From NCBI GenBank assembly GCA_907164885.2, contig OU015490.1, positions 204,295,661-204,359,660 on the forward strand: a DNA stretch of 64,000 nucleotides, given 5' to 3'. Positions 11,466 to 22,421 of this stretch are shown piece after piece. A model generated the notes under the pieces. The model was not told the origin of the DNA and made no database searches. It worked only from the letters and a program-made list of their open reading frames with translations. A program made the translations under genes and the position numbers. The DNA comes from Dolomedes plantarius. Lineage: Eukaryota; Arthropoda; Arachnida; Araneae; Dolomedidae. Numbering within the stretch: position 1 is the first letter of the stretch; each line of letters begins with the position of its first letter.

Positions 11466-11870
11466 GGTTGTCCGTGTCTAAGCCGCCCGCCAGAGCACGC
11501 GAGCGCCCTCTAGGGGCGGCGACAAAAAGGGAGACACATTTTTAACACTGAGCTGCGCCTCCTTCTGTAGCTTCATGCATTTATCCCATTTGCGGGTGTG
11601 TGATGAGTTCAAAAGACGTGAATTGGGAGCGCGAATTGGCGAAAATGAGAGTTTCACACTGTTAGTCTGAGTTTGTAATAACTGCTCTGTCATTTTTATT
11701 GAATTTTATACCAAAATTTTGTTTTTGCAAAAGTTTGATTTGCAATGGCTGATTCAGACTCCGATGAAGAGTACCTTTTAGGTTCTTCAGGCTCAGATAC
11801 CAAGTTTATTGTAAAGAGTGTGATGTGGGCTTATGTAAAGCCCCATAATTTTGTATACATCATACTGTAG
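11466..11870 (+). other. GC-rich island with CTCF-like motif and a short acidic reading frame
   Basis: A GC-rich stretch (11475-11530) contains, on the minus strand, CCCCTAGAGGGCGCT, which differs from the 15-base CTCF consensus CCASYAGRKGGCRSY at one position. At 11558-11575 CTCCTTCTGTAGCTTCAT is the reverse complement of sequence at 7449-7466 upstream of the THAP gene. ATG at 11745 opens a 41-codon frame beginning MADSDSDEEYLLGSSGSD, acidic like the N-termini of several transposases. It ends just before a hAT-type terminus and may be a gene cut short by that insertion. Confidence 0.35.
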
Positions 11871-11872
11871 AG

Positions 11873-12030
11873 AAGGGGTCGGCAAACTTTTTCACTAGAA
11901 GGGCATATTTCAGAAATGCGGGACGCGGGTGGCTCACCCCCGAGTTGACATGGACACTACATAATACGCATAACACGAAGACAGGAACAGCGCGCAGAAA
12001 ATGACACTTGACTAGCTTGAAGACAGAGAG
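11873..12030. mobile_element. hAT-type terminus
   Basis: AAGGGGTCGGCAAACTTTTT matches the common hAT end CAGGGGTCGGCAAACTTTTT except at the first bases. The opposite end was not found, so the right boundary is uncertain. The rest up to 12325 shows no gene. Confidence 0.45.
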
Positions 12031-12328
12031 GAAATACCCGACCAAAACCTTGGTGGATCTTTTAAAAGTTCGTGAGGTCATAGTCACATAACCCTTGCAC
12101 TCTTGCATTGATTGGCCAGAGGCCCCCATGCCAGTTCTCTGGGATTCAGTCCCGTGGCCGTTATATAAGGTTTGGCGCCCACGAGACTGTGGGAGTTAAA
12201 GGGATGATATCTTGATTACCTACTTTAGATTTTAGGTTACGCTCAAATCCTTTGTTCTTAAAACCGAACTGCGCAATTAATTTCAGCGCTTACGCCCAAG
12301 CATTTTTAAATGAAATTTGGAATTTTAA

Positions 12329-13110
12329 CCCCTTAACGCATTTGCTCGTGTCTGACACGGGCGAAAGTTACCTGCAAATTTGCACATGCCAGTGTCTCAC
12401 ACGGGCGCTCTTGTATCTCGCGTTATTTTATTTCTAATGCCCGTCTTAGATCCGTTCTAGTAAAAATAGATAGGCTAGATTATAATTAAACTTATTTACC
12501 ATAGATGGCACCACTATGCAGCATTTTTCTTGTGTAAAATACGTGGTGCATTTTGATGATTAGCTATAAGTTTGTTAGGAATTCTTTGTTATAAAGCAGT
12601 TGTTTGGTGTGGAAAAGGTAATATATCCATTTTTATTGCGTTAAATATCATAAAAGTAAACAGTTAATCATAAATTAATTTTTACTAAGTCTTTTTGTAA
12701 CTTGTTTAGAAAAAGTTATCTGATAATAAGAGACTTTGATTATTTTGAATATGCCAATTTATCAGAAAGTTTCAGGGATTAAAGTGATGATCTCTTGAGC
12801 GATGGAAGTGAATCTGAAGATAATGATGACCAGATTTTGGCTGTAGCAAGAAATTGGTATCAAATTAGTAAAAATCAACCAAATGTTGCACCACCGAGAT
12901 TTCCATTTGTAGCAAACCCCTGGCTGTTCTTTTACTTTCACAGACTGCTATGATGTGTCCCACCCCCCGACCCCCACTCCCTAGTCACCCCCCCCCCCCA
13001 CAACTGAAATTCCAAAAAATAACTTTCACACCTATATATTAATTTTCTGTCAAAAAAAAACTCGATCATTTTTACCAGTTTTTCCGAAAAAAAACTCGTG
13101 CTTTAAGGGG
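12329..13110 (+). mobile_element. piggyBac-like element remnant, TTAA-flanked
   Basis: Left end CCCCTTAACGCA after TTAA (12325-12328); right end is the inverse of CCCCTTAAAGCA, before TTAA (13111-13114). Subterminal direct repeats of TGTCTGACACGGGCG / TGTCTCACACGGGCG type occur at about 12350 and 12393. At about 12780-12920 the plus strand encodes an acidic stretch and then ARNWYQI...APPRFPF, the start of the conserved piggyBac transposase core. The rest of the transposase is gone, so this is an internally deleted copy. piggyBac enzymes cut and paste precisely at TTAA. Confidence 0.85.
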
Positions 13111-13138
13111 TTAAAAGGGTTTTTGGGTTTTATATGTT

Positions 13139-13163
13139 GTATATATATATATATATATATATA
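13139..13163. repeat. (TA)n flank of long-TIR element
   Basis: A TA run immediately left of the element at 13164; the matching run on the right is at 17024-17052. Confidence 0.85.
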
Positions 13164-13695
13164 TAGGGTGATTTTTTTAAAACTGACACTACTGAGAGCC
13201 ATCTGTGGCGCGATCTACCAGCCGGAATTCCACCAAAATTGATAGAGGTTCTAAGGACGATATGAGAAAGAGTTTCTGTGGGGAAAAAAAAATAGTTCCA
13301 AAAGTCGCCGATAGGGGAAGATATGGCACTTTTGTTGTTGTCACACCCGAGAATTTGCATAAAAGGCAAGTAAAATATCAAAATACAAATTCACGTCTAT
13401 GCAGTCGATAGCAGCGCAGGTATTTCAGGCTATAAAGATAAGGGATGAATACCGAAAAAGTTGTAAGCAGACAAATAAATAACAAAGAAATTCAATGCAA
13501 CACCACTTTATACAGCAAATTCACTTCTTCCTCCTTCAATGTGACCACAGTCCTGGTGGACGACACATTGCATCCTGAACACTACGTTCTCAACGGCGAA
13601 GCGTAACATGTCACCCAGTAATGTTCATCAAAGTCCGGGATATCTTGTCCTTTAGGGTCGCCAAGTTCGAAACTCCACCAAGATACACCTTAGAC

Positions 13696-16617
13696 CAGGG
13701 GTGTTTAACCTTTGGCAGCATCTGGGTCACATGGTAAATTTTTTGAAGGCAGGCGGGCCGCATAAAAAAGTCAACTACATTCAAAAGTTTAGTTTTATTA
13801 TGAAACTGAAAAGTACATTGTATATAATATTATAATCTTGGTATGCAATGTGATGTGGTAATTTTGAACGAACTCGAACTTAATGCGATTTTTGAAATTG
13901 GTGTCTTTTTAATATGTCTGCTATATTTGGTGGTATGCTACTCGAAGCCAACCGCAATGTATTTTTAAGGTGTGTATCAGTCAACACACTCCGTTTTGAT
14001 GTTTAATTTCATCAAAGAAAAAAATTGTTCACACACATAAGTTGTTGAGAAGAGCGACAATATTCGTGAGGCAAATTTTCGAAGTTTTGGAAATTGTTCG
14101 AATGAAATATAATTTTTATAAAAATCTACAAGATCTTTGCTATTAAATATATCCTTCAGCTCTGAGTTGGATTGCAATTCTATTATTTCCATTTGTAAAT
14201 CATCTGGCACATCATCAATATTTAAAAAGAATGTCGAAGTAAAAATTCCAACTTCTTCTTTATCGAGAAATGCTGTGAATCGTTCCTCAAATTCAACTTT
14301 TAATTCTTTTATTTTCATTGCATACATATTCATGTTTGCTAATGAGCGAGATTGTAAATTGACAAAGTTGAATGCATTATTTTTTTCCAACTGCTTTTCC
14401 CAAAGTGATAGCTTTGATAAGAATGATTTAAACTTGGTAATGAATTCGGAAATTATAATGTTTTTGCTTTGCATTTTTATGTTTAAATCGGATAGGCGAT
14501 ACGTAATATCCACCAAAAACGCAAGATCAGCAATCCATGCAGTGTTATTAAGTTCTGCAATCGGTTTGCCTTTCTGATCCATAAACAAAACTATTTCTTC
14601 TAAAAGATCGTAAAATCTTTGCAAAACTTTTGTCTTGCTGAACCAACGCACTTCGCTAAAATAAATGACATCTCCATATTCGGAATCAAGTAGTAATAAA
14701 AATTCTTTAAATTGGCGATGGTTTAACGCACGTGATCTTATAAAATTTATAGTTGACACCACTATCTTCATAACACTATCGAATTTTAATTGTTTTGCAC
14801 ATAAATTTTCAATATGCAAAACACAATGACAACAAAAAATTTGTTTTTTATGTTCAATGCTCAAAGAGTTAATTATAATTGAAGTTAAACCTGAATGACG
14901 ACCTCTCATAGCAGGTGCCCCATCAGTTGCTATGCCGCTAAGTTTGGCAAGTGGAAGTCCATACTTTTCCAAAGTCTCCTGTACTGCTTGGTAGATATCT
15001 GAAGCTGTTGTTGTACCTTTCATGCTGACCAAGTCTAGTAATTCTTCGGTTACGTTCAGTGCTGTGTCCACGCCACGAACAAAAATTGCAAGTTGTGCAG
15101 TATCAGAGATATCCGTGGATTCATCCAAACAAATTGAAAAATATTCATAAGTATGGCTACGTTTGATTAAATTGCTCGCGACGTTTTCTGCCATTTCATC
15201 AATTCGACTAGCCACAGTATATCGCGATAAGCTTAAGTTTCTGAATCGATTTGATTTTTCAGGGCATATTAATCCAGCGGCTATTTCGAGACATTCTTTT
15301 ATTACACTACCGTCAGAAAAAGGTTTTAGTTTCTTAGCTAAAATGGGGCTTATTTCATAGCTAGCTCTTGTACAAGCCCCCCCCCCCCATCAGCCGACAA
15401 TTTTGTGAATAAACTCTGTTGCTCCATTAAGCTATTTTGCATTATACTTAACTTGTCTTTTCTTAACTGACCTGTAAACTTTTCATATTTTTCTCCGTGT
15501 TTTTGCATGTGGTGGCGTTTAATATTGTATTCTTTCATCACAGCAAGTTTCTCAGAACAAATTAAGCACATAGGTGAATTTTTGTAGTTAATAAAAAAAA
15601 ATAGTCATTTGTCCAAGAATCATTGAATGTCCTATTTTCATCTTGAATTTTTCGCTTTTGTTTTAATAACGCCATTTATGGGTTCTGCAAAGAAATTTTA
15701 TAAAATGAAGTAATAATGTTGAAATCAATTTTATGAGAATAACAATTTTAACTTACTCTCTCTTATTAACCGTATGAATTGTACTGCACCAAATACAAAA
15801 TACACAATCTAGTTAGAAAAATAAGTTTTAACTTTCACAGCTATATTATTATATTTTTATATTATCAGCCTATCAATACACAATTATTTGCAATATATTA
15901 ATCTGTTAAAAAAACTGGAATAATAAAAAAAGGATTCTAAATGTATGCTCTTCAAAAATCTATCGTAAATAATGATGTTCGTCTAACAAATTTCTATTGG
16001 TGTTGTACCAACCTAAGAAAGAAATCTAACGCATTCGAGTAACAAGTAGACGGCAATAAAACGCTCTCATAATCAGTGCTGTCGAAATATTCCAAACGTA
16101 GTAATGTTACATCGTGAAAGCATAGTGGAATTAAGTACATTACGTTTTCAAATAAAGAATTTAGATTAACATGTTCAAGTAACAAGAAAATGATATAAAG
16201 AAATCCATACCTAATAAAAGAATCTTTAAATAAAAGCAGTAGAAAACTGCGAAGCAGAAAACTGACGCTGCCGCGTTCGGTAAGGGGAATTTCTTTCTTC
16301 TTCAAAACTCGCCAAGTCAAATGCAAGATTGCACCAAAGGCACCAGATTTGGCGTGTACAGCATTAAAATAGTTGATAAATATGAAAGATAGAATTTTGC
16401 ATGTAATCAAGTTTAGTGTTATAAAGGCATGAATTGTCATACGAACATGGTGTATGAATGGCTTTATAACAAATAAATATGATTTTGAATTCATTTTAAT
16501 TGCATTAGGATTAGAAACATGGTGAAACACAACATCAACATTGGAATGATTTATATTTGTTATACCATGCGCGGGCCGCAAAATATGGTGGGCCGGGCCG
16601 CAGGTTAAACACCCCTG
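13696..16617 (-). mobile_element. hAT transposon, almost intact, nested in the long-TIR element
   Basis: The 16-bp perfect terminal repeat CAGGGGTGTTTAACCT is present at both ends in inverted orientation. The 8-mer CCTTAGAC flanks both sides (13688-13695 and 16618-16625), a perfect hAT target duplication. Total length is 2922 bp. The transposase gene reads on the minus strand from 15675 to 13977. The 940 bp between the gene start and the right end are AT-rich and hold no supported gene; the 195-aa frame there lacks recognisable motifs. Confidence 0.95.
13977..15675 (-). pseudogene. BED/GTF2IRD2-like hAT transposase with two homopolymer frameshifts
   Basis: hAT transposases excise and insert DNA with 8-bp duplications. 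The putative start is ATG at 15675 (MALLKQKRK). A BED-like finger follows (CLIC and then His at the spacing H-x4-H, about 15490-15571). The long uninterrupted frame 13977-15215 (412 codons) carries the first catalytic Asp in ICLDESTDIS, the second in IATDGAPAM, the CHCVLHIENL motif, EVRWFSKTKVLQRF, and the C-terminal dimerisation/Glu region YVCEQFFSLMK. About 566 codons in all, normal for the family. Only two frame breaks are visible, one in an A9 run near 15592-15600 and one in a C12 run at 15377-15388. Both could be assembly errors or recent slippage. I therefore rate it as a near-intact copy rather than a relic. Confidence 0.9.
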
Positions 16618-17020
16618 CCTTAGACTTTAGAACCCCACAAAAAGATGTTACATGGGTTAGGTCGGGGAGCGAGGTGGCAAAGCAAGTGGAAAAGAAGCGA
16701 CTGATGACCCATTCTTCTGTAAAGCGAAGGCGCAACAGATTTCGCAAGGATCTTTATAGCCCAAAATACTGGCGCTGCTGTCGACTAAGTAGTCATAAAT
16801 TTGCATTTTGATGTTTTACTTGACTTTTATGCAAATTCTCGGGTGCGCCGACAACAGCGCCATATCGTTCCCTATCGGCGACTTTTGGAAAGATTTTTTT
16901 TTCCACGGAAATTTTTTTCCATGTCGTTCTTAGTTTTCCCTCTATCGATTATGGTGGAATTCCGGCTGATAGATTGCACTATAGATGGCTCTGAGTAGTG
17001 TCAGTTTAAAAAAAATCACC

Positions 17021-17052
<32 letters not shown>

Positions 17053-17054
<2 letters not shown>

Positions 17055-17605
17055 CATCCCCTTAATGGTTGTTTTTACAGAGGTGGTATGAAATTTCCAG
17101 TTCTAAAGAGGGAATCAAAAAATTTGCCTCGTAAGCTAAAGGTTAATTTTTCACGTGTGTCAGATATTAAATATAGTAGTTATTTCACGGATTTAACATA
17201 CCCATATCCGACTTAGGCACTCAACCTTCTTTCTTATCCGTGTGAGTCATTTCATGAAAAATGCCTTTTAATTTTATCATATCAACTATACATAAATTGA
17301 TATCGTCTTATCGAATTATCGACCGTCAGGTTGGGTTTATCTTAAAGATCGCAACTTTCGGAAACAATCCTTTGTTTAATGATAACATGGGTACGGTTGA
17401 AACAGACATGTTATCATTCAACAGTTAAATTATTGTTTTCTTGTTTTGGTTTTCTTACACGTTACAATTTACTATTTCAATTTTTTAAAGGTATTCTTCT
17501 TACGTAGGAAAGTGCTATATTGTGCGCCTTACTATGCAAGAATTTATATGAAATATTCAGTGATTAACTATTTCTTATAGTTTGAAAAATTAAATTTTAT
17601 TGCCG

Positions 17606-17610
<5 letters not shown>
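17053..17610. other. Non-coding stretch
   Basis: No gene or clear element was seen between the right TA flank of the long-TIR element and the next MITE. Confidence 0.5.
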
Positions 17611-17646
<36 letters not shown>

Positions 17647-17648
<2 letters not shown>

Positions 17649-17919
17649 TGTATTTTTCGGACCATAAGACGCACCTCAAATTTATAGGAGGATTTTTAGA
17701 AAAGAATATTTTGTATTTTGTTAGGTATAGCAAGGTATTTTCAATTTCTTACTTAATAAAGATTAATAAATATATGATATTTATAATAAAAATATATATA
17801 TAAAAAATATATATAATAAAATATTCATTTTATTTTAATGTCCCCGTCGAATCATAAGACGCACCCCAATTTTAAGTCGATTTTTTTATGTAAAAAGGTG
17901 CGTCTTATTGTACGAAATG

Positions 17920-17920
<1 letters not shown>
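17647..17920. mobile_element. TA-flanked MITE with ATAAGACGCACC ends
   Basis: Left end CTGTATTTTTCGGACCATAAG with GACGCACC following; right end is the inverse (GGTGCGTCTTATTGTACGAA). An internal copy, ATAAGACGCACCCC, lies at about 17853. Both ends abut (TA)n tracts (17611-17646 and 17921-17945). The TTTTTCGGACYATAAG signature is widespread in Tc1/mariner-pogo MITEs of animals. It is too short to code. Confidence 0.8.
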
Positions 17921-17945
<25 letters not shown>

Positions 17946-17952
<7 letters not shown>

Positions 17953-18652
17953 AATTTAAAACCCTTTCTATTATTTATCACGCCCGTTCCAAAGTCTTCA
18001 TCCTAACGCAACAGAATACCATCCCCTTAACCTTTGAATCGCGACCTAAATCCAAACCGAAGTAATTTATTAGTTTTCCCCTAAGGCACGTGTGGCCAAA
18101 GCTTATATAAGAGTTATATAACGCGAACGGCGTGGAACATCGCGAGACAATCGCCTCATATGACGCGACTTAATCACTCGTCAGTTTTTTAACCAATTAA
18201 AAGTTCAACCCGCCTGAAAAATCCCGCGCTTTTCTCAATAATTCCGTAGTTCTTTGTGTTTTGCTCACAGCCAGAAAAGATGTGTTTCGTTCCTGTCAAA
18301 TTTGTACTTGCGGGGCCGCGTCCCCGTCCCGGTCAGCGTCGCGCGATGTCTTCGAGTAAATCTAATTGATGTTCTACGAAACAGTGTCTGAAAATAAAGA
18401 CTTTGTATGAACCAACTGCCTTTTTCCTGATGTGTTCCGAGGTGTTTATTGGCCTCTCATGTTACGTCGCCACTCGCTACTTCGATTGCACGTTATGGAT
18501 ACAAAATGTTTGAAGATCCCGGCCATTGCTTCGCCCCGCCACAGTTTCCATTTGCCTTAGCTACGACTACAAAACTGATGATTTCAATGGCCAAGTTATT
18601 TGCATATTTACGACTACACCCCGAGTGTACACCATCTATTGTTATCATTACA
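17946..18652 (+). mobile_element. Solo-LTR-like unit
   Basis: It starts TGAAATAAATTT and ends ATCATTACA, i.e. TG...CA, between (TA)n tracts. Inside are a TATA-like pair (TTATATAAGAGTTATATAA at about 18102-18120) and AATAAAG at about 18391. This fits a U3-R-U5 layout. A related unit in the opposite orientation lies at 19189-19811. No flanking retrotransposon genes are present, so I call it a solo LTR with moderate confidence. Confidence 0.55.
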
Positions 18653-18676
18653 TATATATATATATATATATATATA

Positions 18677-19117
18677 CAGTAAAGCCCCGATTATCCGCGA
18701 GTGCCGCGAAATTTTTTTTTGAAAATTACGAACCTCAAAAAAGGGGTGAGAATGTTAAGGAAAGTACAATTTAGGATAAAGAGAAGGTGTTTCCAAAGCA
18801 AGAATCAAAAACGAGTGACTGATTCTTTTAAAAAGGTGTAACTGAACACTTTTTGTACATACAGTATGTATTGTTTTTTGTTCACTGTTCTTTATTTTAG
18901 TGATTTAGACGTAGATCAAAGGTTTCGGCTGTACTGTACATATGTATGTATTTTAAAAGTTTTGTTATGTTTTTGTACAGCAAAGCATAGTTTTTATGTT
19001 GAAATATTTTTTTTTCGTGTTTGTACCTCATTTTTAGTCTTTTTTCGGGTTATCCGGGATTTCTGCTATCCGCGGTGCCCTTGCCACCCAATTCCGCGGA
19101 TAATCGGGGCTTTACTG
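18677..19117. mobile_element. Tigger/pogo MITE
   Basis: The ends are perfect inverted repeats CAGTAAAGCCCCGATTATCC plus GCG, flanked by TA on both sides (18675-18676 and 19118-19119). CAGTA-type ends with TA duplication define pogo/Tigger. The 441-bp interior contains TATCCGCG-type subterminal repeats and no transposase. It lies exactly between two opposed LTR-like units. Confidence 0.9.
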
Positions 19118-19119
19118 TA

Positions 19120-19125
19120 TATGTA

Positions 19126-19190
<65 letters not shown>
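19120..19190. repeat. (TA)n(TG)n compound microsatellite
   Basis: A TA run from about 19131 to 19173 passes into a TG run to 19190. Confidence 0.9.
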
Positions 19191-19191
<1 letters not shown>

Positions 19192-19810
19192 AATGATTAC
19201 TGTCGCGGGGCGATGCAACAGGCCGGTGAACTGGAAAAGTCCTAAATATAGTCGTAGAAAGTGGCTGATTGGCGTAGGGATGAAGTCCAGGCCAGAAAAC
19301 ATAATACTCACCATAGCTGGTTACACAGTTCTGTATTAAGTAATATTCTACTGCCTCAAGTACACTATTTAAGTTCCAGTTATAATCGCTATAGGACTTT
19401 ATGCATAAGAAATATCGTCCTGGGGCTGTCGGAACAGCACATAGCAATATAAAAAACCGTAGCGCAATTTACGACATGTTTCCAGGACGGAGACAGACAC
19501 CCAAAGACCCGCGAAAACCCTAGTTGTATGTCCTTGAGTACAGGCGCTCTGAACTTTAATTGGTTAGAATTAGCACCTGACTTTAACGCGTCATATGGGG
19601 TGATGTTTTCTCGAGCGTTCGACCCGGTTCGATCTTATATAACTGTTATATAATGGTCCGCGCGTGCAACAGCTTTAGGGGAAAGATAGATTTATGTTGG
19701 TTGAATATAGGTCGCAATCCAAAGTTAAGGGGACGGTATTCTGTTGCAATAAGATAAACGAATTTGGAAAAAGCATGTTAGGAGTATTTAAAAGGATTAA
19801 AATTTGTTTC

Positions 19811-19811
<1 letters not shown>
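19189..19811 (-). mobile_element. Solo-LTR-like unit, inverted relative of 17946-18652
   Basis: Read on the minus strand it starts TGAAACAAATTTTAA and ends GTAATCATTACA. It shares blocks with the left unit: the AGGTCGC.ATCCAAAG.TTAAGGGGA region, TTATATAA-AGTTATATAA, CATATGACGCG and ACCAATTAAA. The central and right parts are more diverged. A TATA pair and an ATAAAG signal are again present. Confidence 0.55.
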
Positions 19812-19818
<7 letters not shown>

Positions 19819-19851
<33 letters not shown>

Positions 19852-19864
19852 TTTGTTTGTTTGT
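19819..19864. repeat. (TG)n/(TTTG)n microsatellite
   Basis: A run of TG dinucleotides followed by three to four TTTG units. Confidence 0.9.
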
Positions 19865-20566
19865 CAAGGAATTAGTGGGAAAGGAATGATTAATAAAAAT
19901 TTAAAGGGGGTTTCAGGATAATTCATTATTTGGCACCGAGCGCTATCATTTTCACAGAGCTTAATTTGAAATGCTTCGTGTGAGTTGGGAAAAAGAATCC
20001 CTTTTTGAGATGTAGCCTTGACGCGTCTGTGGTCAGGCGAACGAGTGTATTTTTAGAAGCAAGCATAGGCGTTCGAGAAGTGAAACTGTTACATAATACC
20101 AGACGTGGGGTGAGTTCAGGAAGTTTCACAGGGCATGCGCGAAGGGTTTTCGCTTCAGTTTTAACAAAAGAGTTAGCAGAGCGTTCTTGGATTCCGAACT
20201 GAGAGGTAGCGCGCGTCGACGAGAGGAGAGATCGAAAAATGGCACAGATTGAATCGTATTATTAATCAGTAATTTGAATAAAGGATTTGGTTGTAAATTA
20301 AGTGTGTTTAATTCCACAGGCCTACGACTGTACTGACTGCATATATTTTAAGAGTAAGCATTGGTGGGACGAGTTTGGAGGAAGTGCGAGAATTTAAGCT
20401 CGTCATAAAGTCGCATGGGATTAGGAATCTTCGCGGGAAAAAATTAAATCACCCCAAAGCCGTTAAAACAAAAAGCTAGGATTAAATTTATTAAATTTGT
20501 TGAATTTGTCCAGATTTCGATCTCTCATTCTCCGTGACAGCGTCGTCCTTCAGCAGAAAGCTATTA
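19865..20566. other. Non-coding stretch, possibly LTR-derived
   Basis: AATAAAG at about 20278 is followed 70 bp later by TTGGTGGGACGAGTTTGG, which resembles the leader after a Gypsy LTR. No paired LTR was found and no gene is seen. The association is weak. Confidence 0.25.
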
Positions 20567-22421
20567 CAGTTGAGTCTATGTTTAACGACGCTCTACTTAA
20601 CGACAATCTCTATTTAAAGACGATATTTCCCGGTCCCGGCCCCGGCCCCTTCGACGTAAAAAAATCACGTCTCACTCCTTCTGGGAAGCACGTGTTCATG
20701 CTTAGAGAATTCATGGCTGTAACGAGGAATTCGTTCCAGAAATAATTAATTTGGTTGGGCTCATAACGAACGTTAAATTAATGTAAAATCTCTAATTCTA
20801 AATAGTTGTCCCTTAAAATAAAATAGCGTAATTTCTATACCGTTCCCTCGACGTGTGTGTTCTTGAGAATTTTAGCCGTTGCCCCATTTCTCTTAAACCG
20901 TAAAACTCCAACTATAATTTGCTTGACCAGGTGTTAGTCTTAGGATTCCCCCCGGTCAGTGTTGGCTCTGCCAATTCTGCATCGGGGGGGGGGGGCTATT
21001 TTTGCATTTGTTACATGTTATTGATCATCTTCAGTCTTTAGACCAATGCGGTCAAATTTTTTGTATTTCGCTACAGATCTGTATTTCATATTATTCAAGA
21101 CAGGCTCCATGTTAACTAATGCCGAATAAATTACTTGTTATTACTACAAAAAGAGACTTTGGCATGTTTATTAATTTCCAGCTGCTTTCAACTTTATTTT
21201 AAGCAGATGACAGTGAATCTACTTGGGTTATTGCCATAACGCATCCACAATTTGTATATATCGATTTGGCCGTAAGTGAGTGAAAGTTTTCAACCGAGGT
21301 GCTGGGGAACCATCGATCTCTTCATATTATTCCGAAATTCTCCGCTTGAGTTCCTTGTAGCTGTAAAATCAACTTTATTGAGGCTGTATCCATTGAAGTA
21401 ACCAACTAGTCTTCTCTCCACGAACTTTCGCAGTTGCGTATTGTGAGACTAAGGAACATTTCTTACTACACGTTAGTTTCTCGTCAACGGACAATTCCTC
21501 ACGTCACTGGAGAACTGTTTAATGTCCTCTTCAACTTCATAAAGATCCCTTCCACTGAGACTCATAATTACCCTTCACAGAACTCATAATTCTCCTACAC
21601 GGCCGAGTCTCCTTTACAATGGCTGTGTGTAGGAGCTCATTCCAGTACGAATACGAGGAGAGCAAAGCAAAATGGCATCAAAGCGAAAGCTTCTTACGCT
21701 ACACGAAAAAGTGAAAATTATTGAAAACTGGAAAGAAAGTGTTGGAATAACAAAAGTCCAATTCGCAAGACAATTTCAGCTACCCGAGTCTACTCTCAAA
21801 GGCATTTTAGCAAGCAAAGAGAAAATTCTTGAAGCAGCACAAAAATTTGGTTTGGGATCCAAATCCAAACGGCAGAAAATTCAATGTGGCCGATCAGAAG
21901 AGTTTGATAAGGCAGTCCTGCAATGGTTTCATCAAGCAAGAGCATCAAACATTCCAATTTCCGGAGTGATATTTAAAGAAAATGCTATTGTTCTGGCAGA
22001 AAAGTTTGGAATGCAAAATTTTCAGGCTTCGGCTGGTTGGCTAGCAAAGTTCAAAGAAAGATACGGACTTGAATTTAAAAACATATCTGGCGAAAGTGGC
22101 TCCGTAGATGAAAAAATAGTGGAAGAATGGAAAATAGTGCTGAAGGGGATATTAGATGGATATGATAAGAAGAACATATTCAATGCAGATGAGACGGGCC
22201 TATTCTACAACATGGTGCCTAATAAAACTATAACGTATATGGGCGAAAAGTGCTTTGGTGGAAAACACAGTAAGGAACGTTTGACTGTTTTACTGTGCAC
22301 TAATTCGGATGGATCTGAGAAATTTCCACCACTAGTTATAGGCAAATCAAAGTGTAACGTGGATTTTATCGTTGCAGTTTTCTTATTAATTGCACCTACT
22401 TTAAATACGAATAATTATTAA
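20567..22421 (+). mobile_element. pogo/Tigger-type transposon, 3'-truncated
   Basis: The putative 5' end CAGTTGAGTCTATG follows TA at 20565-20566 and is followed by repeated TTTAACGACG / CTTAACGACA motifs, as in Tigger subterminal regions. The transposase start lies 1.1 kb downstream. A G12 run at 20984-20995 lies between. No 3' end was found; homology stops inside the DDE domain. Confidence 0.6.
21672..22421 (+). pseudogene. pogo/CENP-B-like transposase, N-terminal 60%
   Basis: The 249-codon frame opens MASKRKLLTLHEKVKIIENW, a CENP-B N-terminal HTH (residues 1-55). A second HTH (Tc5/CENP-B type, about 75-140, with QARASNIPISG and GWLAKFKERY) follows, then the start of the DDE_1 nuclease with the first catalytic Asp in FNADETGLFYNMVPNKT (about residue 195) and KERLTVLLCTN. 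Family proteins run to 450-550 residues. Here homology ends after PLVIGKSK, and the last 20 residues are unrelated, so the second and third catalytic positions are lost. No stop interrupts the preserved part, which suggests a fairly young truncation. Host genes of the jerky/TIGD type share this architecture, but the truncation argues for a transposon. Confidence 0.85.

Larger units (their letters stand above)
13164..17023 (-). mobile_element. Long-TIR mariner-type element, split by a hAT insertion
   Basis: The ends are inverted repeats of roughly 290 bp (13164 to about 13450 and about 16740 to 17023), starting YAGGGTGATTTTTTT and including CAGCCGGAATTCCACC in both. TA flanks both sides. Between the arms, minus-strand coding remnants (16650-16747, continuing at 13500-13690 across the hAT insertion) resemble the C-terminal end of a mariner-like DDE transposase (LPDL...LKSK and, further on, a stretch ending near the left arm). 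Without the 2.93-kb hAT the element is only about 930 bp, so it was already internally deleted before the hAT landed. Confidence 0.8.

Noticed and set aside
15994..16581. 195-aa minus-strand reading frame
   Set aside because: It lies in the AT-rich non-coding side of the hAT element, has no known motif, and runs through the terminal region.
18449..19447. Frames with Tyr-Ile or His-Thr repeats
   Set aside because: Translated (TA)n and (TG)n microsatellites.
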